Assembly: GCA_947649615.1 (NCBI GenBank)
Contig: CANSSG010000004.1
Span: 28,874 to 92,873 of the forward strand
Length of the DNA stretch: 64,000 nt
Direction: 5' to 3'
Source: an uncultured Clostridia bacterium
Lineage (GTDB): Bacteria; Bacillota; Clostridia; Oscillospirales; Oscillospiraceae
Shown here: piece after piece, positions 52,829 through 60,639 of the stretch
Position numbering within the stretch: position 1 is the stretch's first letter
How the letters are laid out: each line of letters begins with the position of its first letter
Position numbers and translations under genes: made by a program
Notes under the pieces: model-generated
Seen by the model: only the letters and a program-made list of their open reading frames with translations
Told to the model about the DNA's origin: nothing
The model's database searches: none

Positions 52829-54202
52829 TCACCGCAAAAACAGCCGCAGCAATTTCCCATAGGTGCCTTTCCGGTACGGCTGATAGCGCATAGGCAAATC
52901 CATCCAGGTTTTCTTGTCCACGATGCTCTTGCTGTGGGAGAAGGCGTCAAAGCCGGCCTTCCCATGGTACGCGCCCATGCCGCTCTCCCCCACGCCGCCG
53001 AAGCCCATGGCGCTGGTGGCCAGATGGATGACCACGTCGTTGACGCACCCCCCGCCGAACTGAAGCCGCGACATAGCTTCCCGGACCCTGTTCCGGTCCT
53101 CGGAGAACAGGTACAGCGCCAGGGGCTTCGGCCGGGCGGCCAGCGCTTCGTAGACCTCCTCAAACCGGCTGAAGGTCAAAATGGGCAGAACCGGCCCAAA
53201 AATCTCCTCCCCCATCACCGGGTCGCTGCCCGCAACGCCGTCCAGTACAGTAGGGGCGATTTGCAGCGTATCCGGCGAGGACTGCCCGCCCAGAACCGTT
53301 TTCGCCGGGTCCAGCAGGCCCAGCAGGCGGTCAAAATGCTTCCGGTTGACAATCCTGCCATAATCAGGATTTTGCAGCGGGTCCTCCCCGTACTGCCGCC
53401 GGATTTCCCGCTTCAATTCCACCACCAGGCGGTCCTTCACATCCTGATGGCAGAGAATGTAATCGGGGGCCACGCAGGTCTGGCCGCAGTTGAGGAATTT
53501 GCCAAACGCAATCCTCCGCGCAGCCAAGGGCAGCTTGGCGGTGGCGTCCACGATGCAGGGGCTTTTCCCGCCCAATTCCAGCACGGCGGGGGTCAGATGC
53601 TCCGCCGTATGGCGCAAAACCTCCTTCCCCACGCTCTGGCTCCCGGTGAAAAAGACGAAGTCGAACTTTTCGTCCAGCAGCGCGGCGTTTTCCGCCCTTC
53701 CGCCCGTAACGGCGGCAATGTACTCCGGCGGAAAGCACTCCCGGATCAAGTCCGCCAGCAGCGCGCCGGAAGCGGGCGCGTAGGCGCTGGGCTTGACCAC
53801 GGCGGTATTTCCCGCCGCGATAGCGTCGGCCAGGGGGGCCAGGGTCAGCAGGATGGGATAGTTCCAAGGACTCATCACCAGGGCCACGCCGTAAGGGGAC
53901 GGCTTCCGGTAGCTTCGGGCGGCGAATTGCGCCAGGGGCGTATGAACGCTCCGCTCCCCCGCCAGGCGCCTGGTATGCCGGAGCATGTAGCTGATTTCCC
54001 CCCGCACCAGTCCGGTTTCACACATGAAGCCCTCATAACCGCTTTTCCCCAAATCAGCGGCCAGGGCCTTCGCAATTTCAGGCTCATACCGGTCCAAGGC
54101 GTTTCGGAGCCTTTTGAGCATTTCCAGCCGGAAGGACGCCGGCAGGGTTGCGCCAGTGCAGAAAAACCTGCGCTGGGCTTCTACGATCTCGTGTATAGGC
54201 AT
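52829..54202 (-). CDS. NAD(P)-dependent aldehyde dehydrogenase, ALDH3-like
   Basis: 457 residues from the ATG at 54200-54202 (MPIHEIVEAQ), with CGGAGAACC upstream; the longer frame adds 22 residues across the promoter region. Catalytic Cys in NCGQTCVAPD and general-base Glu in LELGGKSP, plus PWNYPILLTLAPLADAI. The roughly 460-residue length without an N-terminal extension fits the class 3 type that oxidises long-chain or aromatic aldehydes to acids. Single gene behind its own promoter. The substrate is unknown; a role in detoxifying amine-derived aldehydes next to the polyamine transporter is possible but unproven. Confidence 0.9.
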   Translation of the reverse strand: MPIHEIVEAQRRFFCTGATLPASFRLEMLKRLRNALDRYEPEIAKALAADLGKSGYEGFMCETGLVRGEISYMLRHTRRLAGERSVHTPLAQFAARSYRKPSPYGVALVMSPWNYPILLTLAPLADAIAAGNTAVVKPSAYAPASGALLADLIRECFPPEYIAAVTGGRAENAALLDEKFDFVFFTGSQSVGKEVLRHTAEHLTPAVLELGGKSPCIVDATAKLPLAARRIAFGKFLNCGQTCVAPDYILCHQDVKDRLVVELKREIRRQYGEDPLQNPDYGRIVNRKHFDRLLGLLDPAKTVLGGQSSPDTLQIAPTVLDGVAGSDPVMGEEIFGPVLPILTFSRFEEVYEALAARPKPLALYLFSEDRNRVREAMSRLQFGGGCVNDVVIHLATSAMGFGGVGESGMGAYHGKAGFDAFSHSKSIVDKKTWMDLPMRYQPYRKGTYGKLLRLFLR

Positions 54203-54239
54203 AGGCTTGGTTCTCCGATCTGTTGGTTTTGTTATCCGC

Positions 54240-54268
54240 ATCATACACGATACCCGGCAGATTGTCAA
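54240..54268 (-). promoter_or_regulatory. promoter of the aldehyde dehydrogenase gene
   Basis: Minus strand TTGACA (54263-54268), 17-base spacer, TATGAT (54240-54245). It diverges from the T-box promoter 40 bases away. Confidence 0.78.
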
Positions 54269-54307
54269 ATTTTCCCCTTGAAAGCCGCCCGACCGGTGAA
54301 AACCGCC

Positions 54308-54336
54308 TTGACAAACGGCCCAAATGCGGCTATACT
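54308..54336 (+). promoter_or_regulatory. promoter of the tyrosine T-box operon
   Basis: TTGACA (54308-54313), exactly 17 bases, TATACT (54331-54336), placing the transcript start just ahead of the T-box stem I. Confidence 0.85.
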
Positions 54337-54341
54337 ACCCT

Positions 54342-54630
54342 CAAAGCGACGATGGGAAAGAGTACCGCGGCTTTGCCCTGCCCAGAGAACCTCCGGCTGG
54401 TGGAAGGAGGTGGGGGCGGCGGCGGGAATACGTCCCTGAGCAGCGGACCGAACGCCAATCCGGCCAGTAGGCTCCGCCGGGTGCGCCCGGTACAGCGCGG
54501 GGGTTCTGTTAGGAACTCCGTGAGGCCGCTCTTGCGAGAGGGCGGCGAACCAGAGGTGGTACCGCGAATATTCGCCCTCTGTCCGATATTCCCGCCGGGA
54601 AAGCGGGGTGTGGACAGGGGGTGTTTTTCT
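54342..54630 (+). promoter_or_regulatory. T-box riboswitch, tyrosine type
   Basis: From 5' to 3': an AAAGCGACGATGGGAAAGAGTA stem I start with the AGTA bulge, the distal stem I CAGAGAACCTCCGG..GGTGGAAGGAGG, the specifier loop GGGAATACG with TAC (Tyr) at 54429-54431, and the conserved T-box AGAGGTGGTACCGCG at 54552-54566. The terminator CCCTCTGTCC/GGACAGGGGG plus TTTTTCT follows at about 54576-54629. Uncharged tRNA-Tyr reading UAC and base-pairing the T-box would form the antiterminator and let transcription enter the zinc-ribbon, GNAT and tyrS genes. The specifier assignment is by inspection and fits downstream tyrS. Confidence 0.93.
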
Positions 54631-54649
54631 ACAGGAAGGAGCGAACGGC

Positions 54650-54940
54650 ATGGCGCGGGAAATCTGCTGCCGCTGCGGCGGGACAATGGCGTTTATTAGA
54701 CGGGAAAAACTGCAATTGGGCCAGTATGGCATACTTTCCGGCCATCTGAGCCATCTTTGCTCCGGGGCGCTGGAAGTAAGCATTTACTGCTGCCGCGCTT
54801 GTAAAAAGCTGGAGTTCTACGCGGCGGGTCCGGAGGAGGACGAAGGCGGCATCCCGCATATCCCCTGCCCGCACTGCGGCCAGCTCCATGAGATGGACGA
54901 TCCCAAATGCCCGTACTGCGGGAGACGGCTGCTGGAATGA
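54650..54940 (+). CDS. small zinc-ribbon protein
   Basis: 96 residues from the ATG at 54650 (ACAGGAAGGAGCGAAC site). Cys pairs: CCRCGG near the start, CCRAC in the middle, and CPHCG...CPYCG at the end, a double zinc-ribbon pattern like those of RNA-polymerase- or ribosome-associated ribbons. The part between (QLGQYGILSGHLSHL) resembles no known domain. First gene inside the tyrosine T-box transcript, so it is made only when Tyr-tRNA is short. Its role there is unknown; it may be a nucleic-acid-binding or stress protein. Confidence 0.7.
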   Translation: MAREICCRCGGTMAFIRREKLQLGQYGILSGHLSHLCSGALEVSIYCCRACKKLEFYAAGPEEDEGGIPHIPCPHCGQLHEMDDPKCPYCGRRLLE

Positions 54941-54972
54941 AGCCGTCTTTTAGACTTAGAAAGGAGAAAAAT

Positions 54973-55494
54973 ATGGCAATCAGGCTGGGTACGCCGGAGG
55001 ACCTGGATGCGCTGGCGCGGCTTTACGGTGAGGTCTGCGACCATATGGCGGCTACCATAAATTACACCGGCTGGAAAAAGGACGTCTACCCCGCCCGCCA
55101 GGACGCGGAAGCGGCGGTCCGGGACGGAACCCTCTACCTGGCGGAGGAAGGCGGAGAACCCGTTGGCTCCTTCCTCCTCAGCCCCCGGCAGGAAGAGGCC
55201 TATGCCGGTGTGAAATGGCCGCAGGCCTTTGCGCCCCAAGAGGTGCGCACCATTTACACCTTCACCGTGTCCCCCCGGCGGCGGGGCCGGGGCATCGGCC
55301 GGGAGATGCTGGCCTTCGCGGCCCGCCGGGGCGCGGAGCAGGGCGTAAAATCCCTGCGGCTGGATGTATATGAGAAGAATTTTCCAGCCATTAAGCTGTA
55401 TGAATCCGCAGGCTTTCGGTATATTGATACGGTAAGCCTGGGCTTGGAGGACATCGGCCTGGACCGGTTCCTGCTGTACGAAAAGCTGCTGTGA
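54973..55494 (+). CDS. GNAT-family N-acetyltransferase in the tyrS operon
   Basis: 173 residues from the ATG at 54973 (AGAAAGGAGAAAAAT site). Acetyl-CoA site RRRGRGIGREMLAFAA near 105-120, and the C-terminal KLYESAGFRYIDTV block. Second gene of the T-box transcript between the zinc-ribbon gene and tyrS. Substrate unknown; its place in a tyrosine-limitation regulon suggests a link with amino-acid or tRNA metabolism, but nothing in the sequence names it. Confidence 0.82.
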   Translation: MAIRLGTPEDLDALARLYGEVCDHMAATINYTGWKKDVYPARQDAEAAVRDGTLYLAEEGGEPVGSFLLSPRQEEAYAGVKWPQAFAPQEVRTIYTFTVSPRRRGRGIGREMLAFAARRGAEQGVKSLRLDVYEKNFPAIKLYESAGFRYIDTVSLGLEDIGLDRFLLYEKLL

Positions 55495-55543
55495 CGCAGC
55501 TTACACAAAATCATAAGCAACAAAAATAAAAGGAGAATCCAAT

Positions 55544-56770
55544 ATGCAATTATACGAAGAACTGACAGCCCGGGGCTTGATCGCCCAGGTCACCAACGAG
55601 GATGAAATCCGAGAAATCATCAACGCAGGCAAAGCCACCTTTTACATTGGCTTCGACTGCACGGCGGACAGCCTGACGGCAGGCCACTTTGTCGCCCTGA
55701 CTTTTATGAAGCGGCTGCAAATGGCGGGCAACAAGCCCATTGCCCTCATCGGCGGAGGCACCACCATGATCGGCGACCCCTCCGGCCGCACCGACATGCG
55801 CAAGATGCTCACCCGGGAGGACATCGACCACAACGCCCAGTGCTTCAAGCATCAGATGGAGCGCTTTATTGAGTTTGGCGACGGCAAGGCCCAGATGGTC
55901 AACAACGCCGACTGGCTGTTGAACCTGAACTACGTGGAGCTGCTGCGCGAGGTAGGGGCCTGCTTCTCAGTAAACAATATGCTCCGCGCCGAGTGCTACA
56001 AGCAGCGCATGGAGAAGGGCCTCAGCTTCCTGGAATTCAACTACATGATTATGCAGTCTTACGACTTCTACCACCTGTTCCAGAGCCACGGCTGCAACAT
56101 GCAGTTCGGCGGCAACGACCAGTGGTCCAACATGCTTGGCGGCACTGAGCTGATCCGCCGGAAGCTTGGCAAGGACGCCCACTGCATGACCATCAACCTG
56201 CTCACCGACTCCCAGGGCAACAAAATGGGCAAAACCGCAGGCAACGCGGTATGGCTGGACCCCAACCGGACCAGTCCCTACGATTTCTACCAGTACTGGC
56301 GCAACGTCGAAGACGCGGACGTGATGAAGTGCATCCGCTGGCTCACCTTCCTGCCCTTGGAGCAGGTAGATGAGATGGACGGCTGGAGCGGAAGCCAGCT
56401 CAACCGCGCAAAAGAGATTCTGGCCTGGGAACTGACCAGCATGGTCCACGGCAAGGAGGAGGCGGACAAGGCCCAGGACGCCGCAAAAGCCCTCTTCGGC
56501 GGCGGCGGAGACAACGCCAACATGCCCTCCTCCGCGTTGGCGGAGGACAGCTTCGACGGCGGCGAAATCGGCATCATGAATCTCCTGGTCGCCTGCGCCC
56601 TCGCGCCCTCCAAAGGCGAAGCCCGCCGCCTGGTCCAGCAGGGCGGCGTATCCGTCAACGACCAGAAGGTGGCGGACATTGACCAGAAGTTCAGCCGCGA
56701 GCTGTTTCTGGGAGACGGCGTCATTATCAAAAAAGGCAAAAAAGTCTTCCACCGCGCATTTGTAAAATAA
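55544..56770 (+). CDS. tyrS: tyrosyl-tRNA synthetase
   Basis: 408 residues. HIGH-equivalent in ADSLTAGHFVAL, KMSKS-equivalent in NKMGKTAGN, and a C-terminal S4 RNA-binding domain (APSKGEARRLVQQGGVSVNDQKV). Charges tRNA-Tyr. Third gene of the operon behind the tyrosine T-box, which supports the specifier reading. Good AAAGGAG site. Confidence 0.96.
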   Translation: MQLYEELTARGLIAQVTNEDEIREIINAGKATFYIGFDCTADSLTAGHFVALTFMKRLQMAGNKPIALIGGGTTMIGDPSGRTDMRKMLTREDIDHNAQCFKHQMERFIEFGDGKAQMVNNADWLLNLNYVELLREVGACFSVNNMLRAECYKQRMEKGLSFLEFNYMIMQSYDFYHLFQSHGCNMQFGGNDQWSNMLGGTELIRRKLGKDAHCMTINLLTDSQGNKMGKTAGNAVWLDPNRTSPYDFYQYWRNVEDADVMKCIRWLTFLPLEQVDEMDGWSGSQLNRAKEILAWELTSMVHGKEEADKAQDAAKALFGGGGDNANMPSSALAEDSFDGGEIGIMNLLVACALAPSKGEARRLVQQGGVSVNDQKVADIDQKFSRELFLGDGVIIKKGKKVFHRAFVK

Positions 56771-56779
56771 ATCCCGCCC

Positions 56780-56823
56780 CCAACCCCTGCGCCCCGGCGT
56801 TTCCGCTGGTGCGCAGGGGTTGG
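56780..56823 (+). terminator. hairpin after tyrS
   Basis: CCAACCCCTGCGC (56780-56792) pairs perfectly with GCGCAGGGGTTGG (56811-56823). The following TCTCTCC is only weakly T-rich, so termination is probable but not certain. Confidence 0.6.
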
Positions 56824-56952
56824 TCTCTCCCCCGCCGCCTGGTTGCGGGAATCGCTGTAAGAAAGGTGTAGCAATTTCCAAAAACCTATGATATACTATG
56901 ATATACAAGAGACTGCGCCCGGTCCGGGATGCGCAGAGCGGGAGGATTACAG

Positions 56953-58569
56953 ATGGAAGTCAAGGACAACAGCCGCGTGGCGGAGTTGGAAAAAGAAAAT
57001 GAATCACTGCGCCGCGCGTTGGAAGCAGCAGAGGAAGCCAACCAAGCCAAAAGCCGGTTTCTCTCCAACATGTCCCACGACATCCGTACGCCGATGAACG
57101 CCATTATGGGCATGACGTCCATCGGCTTGAGCCACATAGACGAGAAGGCCCGGGTGCAGGACTGCCTGGATAAAATACGCACGGCGTCCGCCCATTTGAT
57201 GAGCCTTGTCAACGACGTGCTGGACATGTCCCGCATCGACAGCGGGCGGATGACCCTCAACGAGGAGCGGTTCTCTCTGGCGGACTTGGTCCATGACCTG
57301 GCCGTCATCGTCCGGCCCCAGGCAGTGCTGAAAAAGCACAGCCTGCGGTTTGAGATTGAAGACATCTTGGAGGAATCTTTGGTAGGCGACCCCCTGCGCC
57401 TGCGGCAGATTTTAGTGAACATCATCGGCAACGCTGTAAAATACACCCCTGACGGCGGACACATCCGCGTCCACTTCAGCCAGCGGCCGGCGGCCGGCGG
57501 CTTAGTGCTGCTGGATTTCGTCTGTGAGGATGACGGCATTGGCATGAGCCAAGCCTTTTTGGACCGCATTTTCGTCCCCTTCGAGCGGGTCCGCAGCGCA
57601 GCGGTAAACCACATCGAAGGCACCGGCCTGGGCATGGCCATCGTGAAGAACCTGGTGGACAGCATGTGCGGCAAAATCCACGTAGAGAGCCGGGAGGGCG
57701 CGGGAAGCCGCTTCACAGTATCCCTCCCCCTCCCCGTTTCCCCCGGCGAACCGGCCCCGGTGCCTGAGGGCGCGCCGGTGCTGGTGGCGGAGAGCCAGGA
57801 CGCCCGGGCGGAGCAGATGATGCACTGCCTGCGGGAACGGGGCCTGCGGCCCGTGCGTCTGACGGCGGGCCTGGAAGCCGTCACCTATCTGACGGAGGCG
57901 CAGTATGAGGAGCGGATGCCCTGCGCCATGCTGCTGGGCCAGGAGTTGTCGGACATGCCCATCCTGGACGTAGCCGCCCATGTGCGGCAGCTCACAGGCC
58001 GCGAGTTCCCCATCCTGCTGGTCAGCGAGGAGGACTGGGCGCAGATTGAATACCGCGCAGTCCGTGCAGGCGTCAGCGCCTTCGTCCCCTGCCCCCTGTT
58101 CGCCAGCCGCCTGCTGGGCGAGCTGTCCCGCCTGACCTGCGGCCAGTCGGAGGGCGGCGCCGGAAACGGCTCCCGGGAAGAGGACTACAGCGGCCGCCGC
58201 GTACTGCTGGTGGAGGACAATGAGTTGAACCTGGAGATTGCCTCGGAGCTTCTGGGCATGACCGGCGTTCAAGTTGACACGGCGGAAAACGGCCAGGAGG
58301 CCGTGGCCCGCTTTTCCGCCGCACCGGAGAATTATTATGACCTTATTTTCATGGACATTCAGATGCCCGTCATGGACGGCTGCGAAGCGGCGCGGCGCAT
58401 CCGCGCCCTGGACCGCCCCGACGCAAAGAGCGTTTGGATTGTAGCTATGACCGCCAACGCCTTCGTTGAGGATATGCGGGCGTCCAAGGAAGCCGGAATG
58501 AACGAGCATGTATCCAAGCCGGTGGACCTGGAACGTTTGCAGGACGTACTGCGGCGGCGTTTGGCTTGA
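56953..58569 (+). CDS. soluble hybrid histidine kinase with a degenerate and a canonical receiver domain
   Basis: 538 residues from the ATG at 56953 (CGGGAGGATTACAG site). A short N-terminal coiled coil leads straight into HisKA (NMSHDIRTPMNAIMG, phospho-acceptor His42) and HATPase_c (DDGIGMSQAFLDR, GTGLGMAIVKNLVDSM). A first receiver-like domain (APVLVAESQDARAEQM) lacks the conserved acidic pocket Asp and is probably a pseudo-receiver. A second receiver (RVLLVEDNELNLEIASELL) has the phospho-acceptor Asp468 in FMDIQMPVMDG. No membrane segment or PAS domain, so any signal must come from the cytoplasm or a partner. The HD-GYP-like gene starts 34 bases on. Confidence 0.9.
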   Translation: MEVKDNSRVAELEKENESLRRALEAAEEANQAKSRFLSNMSHDIRTPMNAIMGMTSIGLSHIDEKARVQDCLDKIRTASAHLMSLVNDVLDMSRIDSGRMTLNEERFSLADLVHDLAVIVRPQAVLKKHSLRFEIEDILEESLVGDPLRLRQILVNIIGNAVKYTPDGGHIRVHFSQRPAAGGLVLLDFVCEDDGIGMSQAFLDRIFVPFERVRSAAVNHIEGTGLGMAIVKNLVDSMCGKIHVESREGAGSRFTVSLPLPVSPGEPAPVPEGAPVLVAESQDARAEQMMHCLRERGLRPVRLTAGLEAVTYLTEAQYEERMPCAMLLGQELSDMPILDVAAHVRQLTGREFPILLVSEEDWAQIEYRAVRAGVSAFVPCPLFASRLLGELSRLTCGQSEGGAGNGSREEDYSGRRVLLVEDNELNLEIASELLGMTGVQVDTAENGQEAVARFSAAPENYYDLIFMDIQMPVMDGCEAARRIRALDRPDAKSVWIVAMTANAFVEDMRASKEAGMNEHVSKPVDLERLQDVLRRRLA

Positions 58570-58603
58570 CAAGGGGACGGACAAGAAGAAGGGGTGGTGT
58601 GCC

Positions 58604-60460
58604 ATGCGGCCATACCAAGAGGAATACATTGCCAATATCCGGGAAATCGCCCGGCTGACCGGCCGCAGGAAGCCGGAGGGCCTGACTGCGGAGGAATACG
58701 CCGTCCGCCTGCGGCAAAACGAGGCCCTTGCCCGGGAAAAGGTCCGGCGCAACATGGAGCTGCTGCGCGGGGAACTGTTCCCTACCCTGGACCATCTCTT
58801 TGAGCAGGACGCCGGAGAGCTTGCGGCCCTGACGGAATTCGCATCCTGTCTCTCAGGCAGCGGCGAGACGCCGGATGCGGGCCTGTTCCGCCTGATCCAC
58901 CAGGCGTTTTTGAGCCTGGCCCGGCAGCAGGGCGACCGGGACGGCGTCATCCGGGAGTTATACTGGCTGGGCATGGGCTGGTACTGGCTGTGCAACATGG
59001 TGGTAGGCATGGAATTGGATACCGTGTGGCAGTACATCAGCCGCATGCGGCTATGCTTCACGGAGGCGGCGGCCTACCTGAAATATTACGATGAGATTGC
59101 TGATACGCAGACCAAGGGCTACGTGCTGCGCGCCCGGGCAAACATGTCCCTGGGCAGCTTCCACTCCCCCGGGGAAAAGATTGGCCTGGCCCGTGAAAAC
59201 CTGCGCATCATGCAGGATGAGGCCTATCAGTCCGGCGCGCCAGAACTGCCCTGGGACCGCTTCGTCTACACCACCCACCAGCAAATGGCCAGCAGCGTCT
59301 CCTACAACAAGGAGAAGGTGATGTCCCCGGAGGACATGGCCAGCGTCATGGAATCGGCCTACATCGTCTACCAGCGCCGCCTTCAGGAGGCGGCGGAACA
59401 GCAGGAGATTCCGCCCCTGCGCTGGATGTTCCCCTACTACGCCATGGAATACTACTGCGGCCTCTACGGCCTGGACCGGCTGCTGTCCAATGTCGAGCGC
59501 CTGCTGGACGCCCCGGAGCCTGGCGACCAGTCGTCGGACGGCATGTACGGCATCCTCTCCCTCCCCGCCTTTTACTGCCAATACATGCAGCAGAACCCGG
59601 AGCGTATTCCCGGCCGGGCAACGTATATCGAGGGCCTGTACCGGCGCGCGCTGGCCTACGCGGACTCCTTCACGCCGGCGGACAACGAAAAGCTGTTCCT
59701 CTACTTCCGCCAACTCACCTACACCTACATTGAAACCAGCGGCGGAGTGCCTTTCGGCACGTTTTTGCAGATGGTGCTGCTCCGTTTTGCCCCAGAGGTC
59801 TACCTCCACTCCTGGATTACCGGCACAGCCTGCAAGGCAGTGTGTGAGATGATCCTGGATGAGGAGCCGGACTTCTTTGACGATGCAGAGGACTTCCACC
59901 AGATTGCCGGAAACGAGGAAAAGAGACGGCAGATCCTAAACGACGCCATGCAGAGCGGCCTGCTCCACGATATAGGCAAAATCAGCTTCCTGGAACTATA
60001 CAGCCGCACGGCCCGCCAGTGGTTCGAAGAGGAATACGAAGCCAGCCGTCTCCACACAATAGCAGGATACGCCCTCCTCAATGAGAGGGAATCCACCCGG
60101 CCCTACGCCCCGGCCGCCCTGGGCCACCACGGCTGGTACGACGGCTCCGGCCACGGCTATCCGGCGCAGTACAAGCGGTTGGAGTGTCCCCGCCGCCAGA
60201 TGGTGGACCTGGTGGGGCTGATTGACTGGCTGGAAGCGGTCACCCACACGGCCCAGTCCTACGAAGGGATTGAGATGACCTTTGAGGAGGCGGTATCGGA
60301 GGCCATCCATATGGAGGGGCGGCAGTTCTCCCCCCTGCTTACCGCCCGCCTGCGGGACAAACGGTTCACAGAGCGCATCCGGCAGTCCTTCGAGGAAGGC
60401 CGCAAGGAAGCCTACCGCCAAATGTACGTCCAGGAACGGGGTACAGGCCAGGATAAGTAA
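58604..60460 (+). CDS. HD-GYP-like domain protein with a large helical N-terminal region
   Basis: 618 residues from the ATG at 58604 (GAAGGGGTGG site). Residues 1-420 are largely helical with no domain I recognise (possible TPR-like organisation). The C-terminal part has the HD pair in LHDIGKISF (His455, Asp456) and the HD-GYP block HHGWYDGSGHGYP (508-520), where the canonical HHExxDGxGYP is altered at Glu to Gly and has GHGYP. A metal-dependent phosphodiesterase on a cyclic dinucleotide such as c-di-GMP is the expected activity, but the changed Glu may reduce it or alter specificity. Likely the output partner of the kinase encoded 34 bases upstream. Confidence 0.8.
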   Translation: MRPYQEEYIANIREIARLTGRRKPEGLTAEEYAVRLRQNEALAREKVRRNMELLRGELFPTLDHLFEQDAGELAALTEFASCLSGSGETPDAGLFRLIHQAFLSLARQQGDRDGVIRELYWLGMGWYWLCNMVVGMELDTVWQYISRMRLCFTEAAAYLKYYDEIADTQTKGYVLRARANMSLGSFHSPGEKIGLARENLRIMQDEAYQSGAPELPWDRFVYTTHQQMASSVSYNKEKVMSPEDMASVMESAYIVYQRRLQEAAEQQEIPPLRWMFPYYAMEYYCGLYGLDRLLSNVERLLDAPEPGDQSSDGMYGILSLPAFYCQYMQQNPERIPGRATYIEGLYRRALAYADSFTPADNEKLFLYFRQLTYTYIETSGGVPFGTFLQMVLLRFAPEVYLHSWITGTACKAVCEMILDEEPDFFDDAEDFHQIAGNEEKRRQILNDAMQSGLLHDIGKISFLELYSRTARQWFEEEYEASRLHTIAGYALLNERESTRPYAPAALGHHGWYDGSGHGYPAQYKRLECPRRQMVDLVGLIDWLEAVTHTAQSYEGIEMTFEEAVSEAIHMEGRQFSPLLTARLRDKRFTERIRQSFEEGRKEAYRQMYVQERGTGQDK

Positions 60461-60598
60461 GAACTTGCATGCATAGGCGGGGGATGCCGGATGGATAAGG
60501 GGTTTTGCCGTCCAGCATAGCAAGATTTTTTAACGCGGCAGGGCAGCAAAAGCCCCAGCCAGACGGCGTTCAACACCTGTGGATACAGGTTCTAAGAA
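60459..60598. repeat. inverted-repeat element between the HD-GYP gene and the aminopeptidase gene
   Basis: Left end TAAGAACTTGCATGCATAGG and right end CCTGTGGATACAGGTTCTAA (reverse complement TTAGAACCTGTATCCACAGG) match in about 14 of 20 positions. Interior is GC-rich without an open frame. A related right end lies at 45996-46075. Promoter signals of the aminopeptidase gene were not resolved inside it. Confidence 0.5.
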
Positions 60599-60639
60599 CA
60601 CCGCCAAGAAAGCGGTGGATATAACAGGAGGAAACAACG

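Noticed and set aside
52793..54439. Plus-strand frame opposite the aldehyde dehydrogenase
   Set aside because: Antisense shadow; it would also run through the T-box promoter region.
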